Assembly: GCF_030272615.1 (NCBI RefSeq)
Contig: NC_081406.1
Span: 141,701,299-141,765,298, forward strand
Reading direction: 5' to 3'
DNA from: Cryptomeria japonica
Taxonomy: Eukaryota; Streptophyta; Pinopsida; Cupressales; Cupressaceae
DNA length: 64,000 nucleotides
Every line of letters starts with the position of its first letter. Within the stretch, counting starts at the first letter, position 1. The position numbers and the translations under genes were made by a program. Below the pieces are notes generated by a model, which saw only the letters and a program-made list of their open reading frames with translations, did no database searches and was not told where the DNA came from. Of this stretch, positions 1-10,914 are shown in pieces.

Positions 1-639
1 TTGAATCACTATCAGTTGAAGTAGTATTTAAGTTTAAGTTTGAAGGACTAAGTGTTGTGCTTGATCTTTGGTGAGATTCACGTTCCAAACCATTAGCTTC
101 TTACTGATTGTAAGGATGCCTTGTGTGGTCAACTGGAAATATTGAGATTGCTTAAAAAATTCAATCATTTTGGGAAGTATTGATATGTATCTCTATGATA
201 GTATCTATGTCCTTGATGATTTGAAAGTTACTAAATCACCTTAGAAGATCGCATCAATTCCAGTAGAGTTGTAATTTCTTGGCGATACTAAAATTGGTAA
301 AATCTTACCAAGTCTAGCCTTCATTGAGTCATTCTTAGGATTAGATTAGCATTCCTTCCTTGAAACCCTTATCCTTCTGACATTTTTTGAAAATCTGTTA
401 GTGTTTGGAAAATCCTGTTCCTGCAGTCGAAAAGAGAGTAACACGGACAAGCTTTCTCTGAAAGTACGTAAGGCCCCTTGAAGAAACAGCATATACAACG
501 ACCACTAGTGCTTATCCACACGTAGAGATCCTACAACGAAGAACCTTGAAGTCATCCCGATTGATCCTTTTCGCAACATCTTCAGCATTCGGAGACTTTA
601 ATCAAGAGAGGATAAGGTACCTTTTGGGTATTTTATTCT
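1..639. other. Left edge, unassigned sequence
   Basis: No open frame or recognisable domain is visible. The LINE endonuclease begins to be readable from about 660, so the right part of this stretch may be the diverged 5' part of that LINE. I cannot place a LINE start here. Confidence 0.3.
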
Positions 640-659
640 GTGTTTGGTGGTGTACAAAA

Positions 660-1165
660 TACACATCAACAGTATTGTAGGTGGAGTAGCATGCTTATGG
701 GATCCTTATAAGCTCACACCATGTTGGTGGTCAAAGACTAGAAATTCAATTTTAATTGTGGCATTGTCCTTTGAGTCAAGATAGACTCTTCTCTTCACAA
801 ATGCTTATGCCCCTAGCAAATTTTTAGGTAAGGTTGTGTTTTGGTCCCAAATTAGATCTATTTGTTCCTTAGCTCTCCTTTTCACTTGGTATTGGCAAGA
901 GATTTCAATGAAATAAGTAGTTTGATGACAAATTGGGGCATATTGGACATCTTGGCCCATCTCCTACCTTGTTGGGGGATTATGTGTCCTTTCTTAACTT
1001 GGTGGTTGTGAAGCCAACCAATGGTATCTTCACTTGGAATAATAGAAGATGCAGAAATAATTCTATCTCTAAACGATTGGACAGGCTTCTTGAGTCAAAT
1101 TATTGGGTTGGCAAAAATTGGTCTAGGGTGGAAAGGGTCTAATCACTGGCCCGCCAATTTTTTTC
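660..1165 (+). pseudogene. LINE endonuclease domain remnant
   Basis: Pieces in different frames read as the plant LINE apurinic-type endonuclease: GGVACLWDP near 670-710, an NAYAPSK-like segment near 800-830, and FTWNNRR followed by ISKRLDR near 1030-1085. These match the C-terminal half of the domain, which nicks target DNA to prime reverse transcription. At least two frameshifts and several stops separate the pieces. The N-terminal catalytic part is not recognisable, so this copy cannot be functional. Confidence 0.75.
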
Positions 1166-1799
1166 CAAAACTTACATGACTTCAAGATAATGAGGTGCAC
1201 AAGCTCATGGAGGGGTGGTGGTTAGACGAGAAGCCAACCTTTGGAACAGCTGTGTACTCTTTCTTCAAGAGACTCCATTTTATCAGATTGAAGAAACTAC
1301 AATTTATCAAATTCCAACTCAAGAGATGGAATAGATACTCTATTGGAAACCTTTTTAAATTTTAAATTAAATTTAGGATACCCTGAAAAGAATCACCTTC
1401 CAAATTATAGAGGGAATGACAGAGGATCTATTGGAGGAAAAGACTAGGTGGTCTGAAGAATAGTCTGAATGCGATCTTCATGATATCTTTTGTAAACAGA
1501 AATATCAAGTTGATTGGCTCGGGAAGGAGATAAGAACACTTCTTCATTTCATAATTTGAGGAAGGAACATAAAAGTGGTAACGTTATATATCTTCTCTCA
1601 TCTCTACCCAAGGAACTCAATTAACCTTATTCAATGATAGTTCTAAGTAAATAAACTATTAGGCACTTTTCCTATCTATTCATAGAGCATAGTCTACAAG
1701 CTGTGGACGGGGATAGACTCGTCCTTGGTTGCATTCCTTCCTTGGTTTCTAGAGATATGAACAATTCTCTCTTAAAACTGATTTCCATTAAGGTGCTAG

Positions 1800-2560
1800 A
1801 CACAGTGGTGTTCTTGATGAAGAAAGGTAAATCTATTGGACCTAATGGTTTTCCTATAGATTTTTTCAAGAATTTTGGTATATTCTAAAATTTGACCTAC
1901 TATAGGTTGATGGTGAATTATAGAAATGTAAGCAGAAGCTCAAAGCCAATAATTCTACTTTTCTTGCTCTTATTCCCAACAAAGACAAAGCCAACTCCTT
2001 AGATTTTTTCATCCTACGGCCTGTGTAATGTGACAAGATAATTACCAAGCTAATTGTAGAGCGCTTGAAAAAGTGTTTAGCTTACCTGATATCATTTGAG
2101 CAAGAGAGATTTATGAAAGGACATTAGATCTTAAATGATATAGTAGTGCCAACTAAAGCTATCCATTCTACGTCTAATTCCAAAAAAAAGGCCATGTTTG
2201 TTAAACTCGACATGTCTTAAGGCCTATGATAGAGTCAAGTGATCATTCCTTCATCACATATTACAAGCTTATAAATTTTGCTCTCAGTGGGTTGATTGGG
2301 TTATGAGCTGTGCAACTTCAACTTCATATTCTATTTTAATCAATAGCATCCCGTTAGCTCTTGTTTTAGCATCTCAAGGACTTAGGCAAGGAGATCCTTT
2401 ATCTCCCTGTTTATTCTAATGGCAGAAGGAGTATGCCACTTGTTGAAACAACATGAAGAAAATGGTCTCATCTAGGGATGGCTTGGGCTAAGAACATGGA
2501 TTCTCAATCCCACCATTACTTTGTAAATGATATGGTTTTGATGGGTTTGGCTAAATTTGA
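1800..2560 (+). pseudogene. LINE reverse transcriptase remnant
   Basis: Conserved RT blocks occur in order but in shifting frames. KGKSIGPNGFPIDFF near 1825-1870 corresponds to the usual KxxGPDGF block. A FILRPV/KIITKLIVERLKK block lies near 2005-2070. FVKLDMS followed, after a stop, by AYDRV lies near 2200-2235. GLRQGDPLSPCLF lies near 2378-2418. The catalytic FADD box is present only as FVND near 2522-2535, so the catalytic site is changed as well as the frame broken. The order fits an L1-clade RT. Confidence 0.85.
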
Positions 2561-2799
2561 GGAGGCAATTAATTTTAGAAAATCTTTAAATATTTGCTTA
2601 TCTACCTCTAGTCAACAAATTAATTAAGATGAATCTAGTATTTTCTTCTTCAATATGCTCAAGCTTATTCAGCACAAAATAGCTAATATTCTTCAATTTT
2701 AGATTGGAATGCTTCCTATGGATTATATGGAAGTTCCTCTATCTTTGGGAATGCTTAAGAGGCTTCATTGGAAGAAGAATCTGGATGGATTTTGAATAA

Positions 2800-3200
2800 G
2801 GGTCAATCACTGGACCTTTCAATGGTTATCTGTTCCTCGAAGATTAAATCTTCTAAAATCTATCTTGCAAGCTCTTTGTGTTTATGGGTTCTTAATTTTG
2901 TCTACTCCCATGCGCTTCCTCAAGGAATTTGATACTCTTTCTAGAAAATTCTTATGAGCAGGAAATTTGGAAAATCAAAAATGAAGTCTTCTGAGCTAGG
3001 ACGAGGTTTGCAAACCAAATGAGGCAGGTGGGCTTGGACTTAAGCAATCAGAACTCAATAGGTAGGCCTTAGCAACTAGATTATATTAGAAATGGTGCAA
3101 AAATCCTTATCAACCTTCAGCAAAAATTCTTAATTTTAAGCATTTGGGAGGAGTTGAGGATGAGAATATTTCGTGATGGATTTGATTAGGAGAGGCTCCA
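2800..3200 (+). pseudogene. LINE post-RT (thumb-side) remnant
   Basis: The translation reads NHWTFQWLSVPRRLNLLKS and then WDEVCKPNEAGGLGLKQ near 3000-3050. This is the block that follows RT in plant L1 ORF2 (usual form W..VC.PK.EGGLGL). An in-frame stop near 2955 and later ones break it. The homologous sequence is expected to run on into the zinc-binding domain, which is found only after the LTR insertion, near 10915. Confidence 0.75.
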
Positions 3201-3749
3201 TGATTTGGAACAAGATTAAAAGGGGGACCTCAATTATTAAGGAAAAGCATTATTGGATAATTAAGAAGCGCAATAATGCTTTGTTTTGAACTAGCTCCTA
3301 GGATAATCACCCTCCTATTCTCTCTTCTTAACCCCACCTCCAATCTTTGAGTGAAAATTTTCTGATGGCAAGGCGATCCATATTAAAATAATATTGTTGT
3401 TGAAATGGTTAGCTAGTTCGGATCATATTTTAATGTTGCCTTGTGGCAATTAAAATATTATCTTATTGTAATAAGGTTAAGCGATTTATGTCTATAGGGC
3501 TAGGCCCAAATGTAACATGTGGTGTCTAATAGGGCTGGGCCCAAAAGGAAACGTGTCACAACTTGCAAGTTCTGTAGGCCCCAATTTGGGCGCCAAAAGT
3601 GCAAATTGAAATTTGTAAAATAAAGGGAATTGGTTAAAGCCGACTTGGAAGACTTGAACATGAATCTTGTATATAAACAAGATTCATTCTACACAATGCA
3701 TCATCTTCATTTTAAGCACTGCTAGCCTTATGTGAATCATCCTTCCAAG

Positions 3750-3877
3750 ATCAGCGAACTATCTTCTTGAGGCAGCAATTCATTCCTAGGAACCAGCGAA
3801 CTATCTTCTTGAGGCAGCGATTCATTCCTAGGAACCAGCGAACTATCTCAGTGGCAGCGAATCACATTCAAAGATCA
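3750..3877 (+). repeat. 42-bp tandem repeat inside the solo LTR, 3 copies
   Basis: The word CAGCGAACTATC recurs at 3752, 3794 and 3836, a 42-bp period. The first two units are nearly identical (CTTCTTGAGGCAGC follows) and the third is diverged. It lies about 75 bp past the TATA box, so in the transcribed R/U5 part of the LTR. Confidence 0.85.
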
Positions 3878-4600
3878 GCGAATTCACTCCTATGCTCTAC
3901 AAATGATCTGCATGACAGCAAATAGCAAATCTTGATATTGCAGATAAGTCTATCAAGCTATTCCTTGTGCCCTAGTTTGGAATCTTCATTCTGTTGTTCT
4001 TATTTATATGTTGCTTCAAGTGTTGAAGCAAAGTTGTATACTGATATTGTCTAATATAAACTGAGATCTTGTTGCTAGGTTTTCACCTCCAAGAGGGAGG
4101 TTTTCCCTGGGTACTTGTGTCTTGTGTTGTGTGTTTTTATCAAAGTTACCCCAAGTTTCCAGGACGGGGACGGCAGGGGACAGCGGGACGCGTTTCCGGG
4201 ACGGCAAATTTTTTTGCCAAATTTGGGGACGGCGGGGGACGGCAAAGGGAACGGCTATATAAAATATAGGAAAAATTTAAAATATATAGGAAAATTTCAA
4301 AATTCTAAATGTTCATAAGAAAACATGGATAAAGCATTCATACATACATTATATTCATATGAAAACAACAAAACATGGATATAGCATGTGTATGATACTA
4401 TGAAAAGTTGAAAACATTTTAGAATGTAAATTCTGAACATACAACATTGTTAATACTCAATAGACAATATGCAATTATGCATTCATAAATCAGAATTTCA
4501 ATTCATTCACATTGTCAATATGCATATCAATAGACTCAAAGGTTAAATTTTCCCTACTTCTATCAACGCAGATTCCCCCCATATTTTTCAATGAGGGTTT

Positions 4601-4666
4601 GGGGGTAGCACCCCCAAGGTGGGGTCAGGGGGCATCACCCCTTGCGGGTTCGAGGGGCAGCACCCC
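4601..4666. repeat. Three short GC-rich hairpins inside the hAT element
   Basis: GGGGGTAGCACCCCC (4601-4615), a GGGGGCATCACCCC unit (4628-4641) and GGGGCAGCACCCC (4654-4666) form a degenerate tandem array of roughly 26 bp period. Each can fold as a 4-6 bp GC stem with a 3-5 nt loop. A similar motif (GGGGGAGCGCCCC) occurs alone near 21873. Confidence 0.7.
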
Positions 4667-4969
4667 GCGAGACCAAAAAAACTTATTCTTTAATAAAGGC
4701 GTTGGGTGTTATTTTTCTATTGACTCGCTAAGTTTGGCGATTTTCTAATCTCTGTGTCAAAATGCCCAAAGGCTACGCTACTGCCATATAGTTTCATTGT
4801 CAAAATTATGAATTAAATTAATAAATTTAAAATTTAATTAATGTTATCTTTTAATTTTTTTAATTTTTAATAACAATTTGAATTAATAAGGGGCCTATAT
4901 TAGAAAATTTAAATAAAAAATTGAAAATACAACTTTTTAAATTTTTTTAATATTTTTAAGGGCCTTAGA

Positions 4970-5200
4970 ATGGGGGACGTCTGGCCGTCCCCGGGACGGA
5001 TTGGGGACGTCCCAGCAATCCCCGGGACGTACGGACGTCCCCCAAAGCTAGGGCAGGCGTCCCCCCATTTCGAGGACGTCCCCTCAAAAAACAGGGCAAT
5101 TTGGGGACGGGGGGAAACGTCCCCTGGCCATCCCCAGGTCCCCGAAACGTCCCCGGGACGGGGACGGGGACAGGGGTTTTCAGGTCGGGGACGCGTCCTC
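4970..5200. repeat. Subterminal GGGACG/CGTCCC motif array of the hAT element
   Basis: More than a dozen copies of GGGACG or its complement lie in the right 240 bp, with a smaller cluster at 4161-4252 on the left. Subterminal short repeats are the usual transposase binding sites in hAT elements such as Ac. That role here is inferred from position and repetition. Confidence 0.75.
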
Positions 5201-5508
5201 GGGTAACTCTGGTTTTTATTATTATTTCTGCTTATTCTCAGTCTGTTTATAATTTAAGTAACTAGATTAACATCTGATTGCCTAAAATCAACAATTGTAA
5301 TATTAATATAATAGTCATCTTAGTCATTTAGTTAGTATTTAGAAACTTTCATTTATGTATTTCGTCTTTAGTTAGTTTTAGGAAGTTTCCTTTCTATCTT
5401 TCGTATTTCTATTTTGGATCATTTTTGTTATGTAAAGATCATCTTGTAATTTTCTATATAAGGAGTAGCCCTCTCCTTAATTAATTACTACATCGAATTA
5501 TCATTTCA

Positions 5509-5520
5509 TCATATCAAAGC
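5509..5520 (+). other. Primer binding site of the short-LTR element
   Basis: TCATATCAAAGC follows the LTR directly and matches the plant initiator-Met primer site TGGTATCAGAGC at 9 of 12 positions. All three differences are G-to-A or G-to-C, consistent with decay. It fixes the plus orientation. Confidence 0.65.
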
Positions 5521-7104
5521 GAGGAAAGACATGGTGGGTTTTCTGATTTTTTTCCAAAAAAAGACGACGTGGGTTTTTTTATTTTTTCTGAAAAAAAAAA
5601 TAATGGAGGGTTTTTGCGTGACTTTTTTCCAAAATATTCATGGTGGGTTTTTCATACAAAAATCATGGGTTAATTTTTGTGATGTCCCCGAAAAATTAAT
5701 GTCTTCTGGTGAAATAAAGTAAACTTTAATTATTTTTCCAATGAACAAATATATTATAATTATTAAGTTGAGCTATTTAGCTAATTTTACTTTTTCAATA
5801 AAGTTCATTATTTAAATACTAGTTTTCTAAATAAACTATTATTTAATAATTCATTGCGGGAGTTAGTTGGTTTTCCTACGGGAATATTCTTCCCGATGGC
5901 TTGGTTTTAAATAAGTCACTGCAAGCAGATACAGGCAGACTTGATTACAGAGGTTTCAGATGAATTGGTAATTAATTTCTCTGCGTGAGAAATTGAAGCA
6001 TCATTACTCGGCCTTTCATCAGAATCAAAATCTGACCTATTGGTCTATAGCCGTTGAAGGAGAATATCACAGTGCAGGTTCATTCCTATTTCAAATTTCG
6101 GAGCAGTGGCTTGGTTCAAAGTATAATTTCTCTGGCATATGCGTAGAACCGGTTGCGTTGAATGTTATATTGACTTCTATTCCTTCGGAAGCAAAAGGCT
6201 CGCATGATTCTTAAGTCCTTACCGCATTTGACATTCTTTCTGTGTTGACACCGTATGATGCGAACGTGACCAAATAAGACCGCCGTGGAGTTTGTGAACA
6301 ATGTGTTGTGCTAAAAAATGATAATATTCCAGACGCAGATATTATTGGTTCATTTCCGGCGTTTTCCATGCTGAGTTCGTGGACCAGTCCGCAGTAATTA
6401 AACTGTACAATGTGGGTTCGTATTCTATAGCAGCATATGTCACTCCATTCCCTGGCGGAATCGTATCATATAGTGCACACTATTCTTTGGTATTTCTGTG
6501 ACAACACAGTAGAAGGAAGAATCGTAACTGTTACTGTTTCCCTGGCAATCCAATTGCAAGCACGGTGATGGAAATTCATTCAATGGTTCGAGACAAACAG
6601 ATTACTTTCCAGGTGCATCGTTGTTCATTCCCATTTATTCTTAAGCTGCACAGAATTTCATTTGTACCTAGCATTTGAAAATAAAAAGCAGAGTATGTGT
6701 TCTTTGTGGATTCCTGTAGAGATGTTTCAGATATCCCTGAAAGTGTTGCATATAAATAGTTGAGAATTAATTAATGTCATTGAAGCACTGAACATTAGTA
6801 AGAATCTAGAGTTTCAACAGAGTTTGCGTTGTCATACTTTGAACTTGTCTATGGTTAAAATTGCAAACAGACGGTAACTTGTGGACTTTGGCTTGAGATA
6901 TTAGTATTACTCCAGAACTGTGTATTAATGTTTCCTGTTCAACAATACACCAACAATGATTGCATGCATTAAACAATTCCTGATATGTTTCTGAGGCATT
7001 CAAACAAATATAAGTTGAGGAATTTTACAATTTTCTCCAAATTTTATATTTTGAGTATATACATTCTATTTGAAGAAGATCTAAACTATTTATTTGTTCA
7101 CAAA

Positions 7105-7330
7105 CCAATATTCATAATAATTATTAAATAGATATTGATTTGCATTTTATAATCATAATCTATAATTATTATTGTTAACTAACATTCACAGTAATTATTA
7201 AATAAATATTAATTTGCATTTATAATCACAATCAATAATTATTATTAACTAATATTCACAATAATTATTAATAGCCACAGTAAATATTAACTTACATTAG
7301 TAATAATTACTGTTAAATAATATTTAAATA
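7105..7330. repeat. Degenerate AT-rich tandem repeat, about 3 copies of 70-80 bp
   Basis: The block ATTCACARTAATTATTAAATA followed by GATTTGCATTT/AATTTGCATTT and ATAATTATTATT recurs three times, with the third copy most diverged. Confidence 0.65.
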
Positions 7331-7934
7331 ACCATAGGCAAGTTCGTATAAAACATTACCAAGAATAATAAGGATATATAACCATACACGTAAACAATGA
7401 TCTGTCAAAGTCCAAAAGCAAGGGCCATCAATTAATGCCACTCTGCCAAAGTAACATTGGCCCACAAAGAATTAGCGAAGAAAAGAATTATATCTTAATA
7501 TTTATTGGTATGCTACTATTCAAACAACCATATTACGGCCCATAATAATCAGTGATTACTATATGGAAGCAAACAATAGTGATTAGTCAAAAGCAAGTAA
7601 AAAATAACAAATCGTAGTTAAACATAAAAGATGCGATAAGGGATAATTAATCAGATAGCCATGAAGAGGTGCACTTAACAAAAAATATATCTCTTACGTC
7701 TAAAGGATTGCAACCTTTCAGCATGATAACATATATAATGGATATCAAATCCATTTTCTATACGGTGGGTGTTGGGTGTGAAAAAAAGAAGATAAGTGCA
7801 TACACCAAGAGAGTAAGCAGAATTTTTAAGAAGAGATTGAGATCTCTTTGGAGAATAAGAAAAAAGAGGAAATAAGGAACACATCAGCCATCACATTGAC
7901 TGGGAAACACTACGGGTATGAATATGAGGTTTGC

Positions 7935-8110
7935 TGGTAATATTATTAAAACAATTTAATATTATTAAAGCAATTTAATAATAGGCTGCTATTAATATAA
8001 TACAATATTGTTAATACAATAATCTGCTGTTAATATAATAATATTGTTAATACATTATGATGCTGATAATATAATATAATAATGTTAATTCAATATAATT
8101 AATATGACAT
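7935..8110. repeat. Degenerate AT-rich tandem repeat with CTGCTATTAATATAAT-like units
   Basis: Units of roughly 45 bp, each with a TGCTRWTAATATAATA core and ATTGTTAATACA spacer, repeat 3-4 times (for example near 7987, 8030 and 8062). There is no coding potential. Confidence 0.55.
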
Positions 8111-8254
8111 AAGAGGGGAATGTTAAATACTATTAATGTAATAAAACATAATGATGTATAATTTGTATACTTTATCATTGTTTGCAATTGTGATACAAGG
8201 AAGGGACACAATAGGGGGGACGGTGAGATTCCTCACTAGGCACAATGCCTTGTA

Positions 8255-8535
8255 AAGATGGTCAAGGACCATTGATTAAGGACCACGGGGCCACCTCATG
8301 ATGATGGTTGAGGACCATCGGTTAAGGACCACATGAGGCCAAGGAAGATAAGGACCTAACCTTGGGCCTAGGGTTGAGGGTCAAAGCCACCCTATTGTAG
8401 CTTCCCTACTATCTCCACATGGATCAATTGTTGAAGTGAATCAATCATAAAAGATGAGAGGTTGATATGATGGAGGGGAAGGGCCCTCACTAGTTACACC
8501 ACCTCATGATGATGGTTAAGGACCACATGAGGCCA
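8255..8535 (+). repeat. Dispersed internal repeat of GGTTAAGGACCACATGAGGCC units
   Basis: CCACCTCATGATGATGGTT with a GGACCAC...ATGAGGCC partner occurs near 8290-8340 and again at 8500-8535. A diverged unit lies at 8262-8290. Part of each unit is self-complementary (GGCCACCTCAT with ATGAGGCC), so hairpins are possible. Confidence 0.6.
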
Positions 8536-10468
8536 AAAAGGATATCATGTCCCTTTTTCTAAAAATAACACTTACTAAGTTCCCATTGGCCAAAAATAGT
8601 AAGCCAGCTATGATAGGATACATTTGGAAAGATTATTTATTTAATATTCATAATGTCCCCTTTCCAAAATCAGCACTTCCTATTTTTTGTGAGCTTGGCT
8701 TTCCAAAAATAGTAAATTAGGATTTTTGGATAAGACTAGAAAATAATATCTTTTTGGGTTGATTTATTCCAATCAACAATAGTGGTTTATCATCAAAGAT
8801 ATTATTTTGAATTTTCTACTCAAGTGATGGTGTGGGTTCTTAGAAAGTCTTATTTTAGCAACATTTTGAATTCCATTGCCCATTTGACATTTGTTGGCAA
8901 AAGGCATGTTTCCTTGGGAGTTGTAGTAATTTGGAGACACTTGGAAAGAGAAAAGTTTCCTTTCTTTGGGAGTTGGATTTGTGGCGCTCATTTTGGTTGG
9001 AATTTGAATTTGAAAGTGATTTCATATATGGATGGAGTTGGCTCCATTTGGATTAATTCTATCTTATCATTTTCAACAGCCAAAAGCTATTTTCCTTCAG
9101 AGGCTAGTAAACCAAAGAAGGTGAAATCTCCAAGGCTGATAAACCAGGGAGATAGAGGCTTGCAGGCAATGTGTTTACAGGTCTCTAGTAGCAATCACAT
9201 TCAGGGGTTGCAATTGTGCTTCGAAGAGATTTTTACGTGTGTTGTTTTGGCAAGAGTTGTAATAGTTGGTGTGTTGTAGTTTCTTAGTTCATTTTCAGAT
9301 TTGTATTGCTGGTAATAACAGCATATATTGTTGTTCTTGGATGGTGTTAGACATTTATTTCATGCATCTTGCTACTGTGGAGAAGTGTGAGGAGTTTGGG
9401 GAGTATTTTGGATTTTATAGTGGATTTGTGAACTTTAAGCTCCATTATTTGGAGTCTATTTTTGTAATTCTTCATGGCAGATTTGTAGACTGTTATAAAC
9501 ATATTTTTGCATGCTGCTATAATGCCAAAATTTCAGCAAAATCTTCTTGTATTTTTATGAGGGTTTTAAGTGTTTATAAGCTCATTGGTGCAATTTTCGG
9601 CATACCCGATTTCATTGTTTGGTTACAAATTGTAAATCTGAGTTGGGTTATTGAAATTTTGTAAATCTAATATAAAATTGCAGCAAGGGTTATTATAGAG
9701 GATAAGGTTTTGCTGTTGGGCCTAGGGTAGAGGATACTTGGGGCACCTCATCATGTCTTCCAACTCAACCCTTGTTATGGTTGAGTTTCCATGTAATTAT
9801 TGGTATTGGTTTATAGTTATACATATCCTAACCTTAGAATTGGATGTATTCCATGAGTTATATCTACATTGTTGTTTAATCTCATTGCGGGTTTCAAAAA
9901 AATAGGCTTATTTCATCTTATTCTTAAATGAAGATTATATCCCTAACTATGTTTGCCCTGGTTTCATTTTGGATTTGTGATTTTGGGGCAAAAACTAGGG
10001 CATTTACAAAAAGGGTCATTACAGAGTTTGTGGGTTTTTACCGTTTTTTCCACAAACAAAGGTTTTTGCTGATTTTTTCACAAGATCGTGTGTGATTTAA
10101 GCATTGCATCTAGGGTTTGATGATTTTTCCAAAAGATTGTGGTTTCTTGCAGCTTGTGTTGGGTCACACCTAGGGTTCCTCGGGCAAACAGTGTTATTCC
10201 ACAAATGTTTTTTTGATGATTTTTTACAAAGTCATGGGTATTGTTGCTTTTTGAGCTGCGAAAGTTTTTGAGAAGTTGATCTCAATTTCCATGTCTCTGG
10301 ATAGCCGGAAGGATGACTTTGTTACCCAACATCATGTTGGAGGGATGGTTTCCATTTCACAAAGCATTCAAAGAAGGGGGCAGCCTTCTATGCATTCATG
10401 GCCAAATGACCTGCAGAGTATGTCAAGTCTTTTGTAGGGTGGTTAGTAGAATGACCATTAAGGGAGGG

Positions 10469-10673
10469 TATCAAAATAATATTGTAATATTGATATAACG
10501 GCCATCTTAGTCATTTAATTAGTATTTAGAAACTTTCATTATGTTTTTTGTCTTTAGTTAGTTTTAGGAAGTTTCCTTTCTATCTTTCGTGTTTCTATTC
10601 TCAATCATCTTGTAATTTTCTATTAAGGAGTATTCCTCTCCTTAATTAATTACAACATCGAATTATCATTTCA
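10469..10673 (+). repeat. 3' LTR of the short-LTR element
   Basis: It begins TATCAAAATAATATTGT right after the polypurine tract AAGGGAGGG (10460-10468) and ends TTATCATTTCA. It aligns over its whole length with the spliced 5' LTR. GTCCA follows at 10674-10678, against ATCCA before the 5' LTR. Confidence 0.88.
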
Positions 10674-10914
10674 GTCCAAAGTTGTTGATTTCAAGTACAC
10701 TACTCCTCTAGGGGATTTGTTTTGTCATTGGTGGGAGCCCTTAAGATAGCCTAGGGGAGATTCTTTAGAGGAGCGAAATATTCTTGAATCTATTCTTGTA
10801 GACCTTTGCAATTCTTTGGAATACAATGATAATGTTGCTTGGGACCACAATCCTAAAGGAATCTTGAGTTGCTTGTAGCTATTATTCTTTAAAGGAGCAA
10901 AAAGAGGTGAATAG

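Larger units (their letters stand above)
640..3380 (+). mobile_element. LINE (L1-type non-LTR retrotransposon), 5' segment
   Basis: This is the first of three pieces of one degenerate LINE; the others are 10674-12517 and 18192-19229. Translated in pieces, it shows a plant L1-type ORF2: endonuclease (about 660-1165), reverse transcriptase (about 1800-2560) and the conserved region after RT (about 2800-3200). Stops and frameshifts are many, so it is dead. The piece ends at ATCCA (3376-3380), exactly where a short LTR begins. The next LINE domain resumes after that LTR element at 10674-10678 (GTCCA), so the LINE is the target and the LTR element is younger. The 5' end of the LINE is not defined. 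Confidence 0.85.
4141..5211. mobile_element. Non-autonomous hAT-family DNA transposon
   Basis: Ends are CAAAGTTACCC (left) and GGGTAACTCTG (right), an 11-bp terminal inverted repeat with one mismatch. An exact 8-bp duplication GTTTTTAT flanks it (4133-4140 and 5212-5219). The CA-initial TIR and 8-bp TSD are hAT hallmarks. Both ends carry dense GGGGACG/CGTCCCC motifs: about 110 bp on the left and 240 bp on the right. The interior is AT-rich apart from a GC-rich hairpin cluster. No transposase is visible, so mobility would need an enzyme from elsewhere. Removing it restores the host LTR. Confidence 0.9.
3398..5293 (+). mobile_element. Solo LTR, copia-type, carrying a hAT insertion
   Basis: It begins TGTTGAAATGG and ends AAAATCAACA, so TGTTG/CAACA termini are perfect. 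ATTGT lies on both sides (3393-3397 and 5294-5298) as a perfect 5-bp TSD. A TATATAAA box is at 3670-3677. Without the hAT and one copy of its TSD the LTR is about 817 bp. No primer site or internal region follows the right end, so it is solo, the usual product of LTR-LTR recombination. It is unrelated by eye to the second solo LTR at 16587. Confidence 0.88.
3381..5508 (+). repeat. 5' LTR of the short-LTR element, split by a solo LTR
   Basis: The LTR begins TATTAAAATAATATTGT (3381-3397), is interrupted, and resumes at 5294 with the duplicated ATTGT, ending TTATCATTTCA at 5508. Excising 3398-5293 and one ATTGT restores a continuous match to the 3' LTR at 10469-10673, with few substitutions and small indels. 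This is the clearest proof that the inner solo LTR came later. Confidence 0.88.
5678..10023. other. Interior of the short-LTR element, probable further insertion(s), no coding domain
   Basis: Sequence at 5521-5677 and 10024-10468 shares a style (repeated TGGGTTTTT and TTTTTTCC runs), whereas the middle differs. The middle begins TGTGATGTCCCC and ends GGGTCATTACA, so its ends are TGTRATG/CATTACA like an LTR-type repeat, but I find no TSD. About 5880-6620 is GC-richer with no identifiable protein. About 6700-8160 is very AT-rich. The longest open frame (8782-9279) resembles no known protein and looks like LTR sequence. Confidence 0.4.
3381..10673 (+). mobile_element. Short-LTR element inserted in the LINE, itself multiply invaded
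   Basis: Two related terminal repeats bound it. The 5' LTR is 3381-3397 plus 5294-5508 (about 227 bp without its insertion) and the 3' LTR is 10469-10673 (205 bp). It has a 5' primer binding site (5509-5520), a purine tract AAGGGAGGG before the 3' LTR, and a 5-bp flank that matches at 4 of 5 bases (ATCCA/GTCCA). No gag or pol domain is readable inside, so it is non-autonomous (TRIM/LARD-like). Much of 5678-10023 may be a later insertion. The iMet-type primer site suggests a copia-related parent (inference). Confidence 0.8.

Noticed and set aside
8782-9279. 165-codon open frame
   Set aside because: It has no recognisable domain; the sequence looks like worn LTR material and the composition gives no coding signal.
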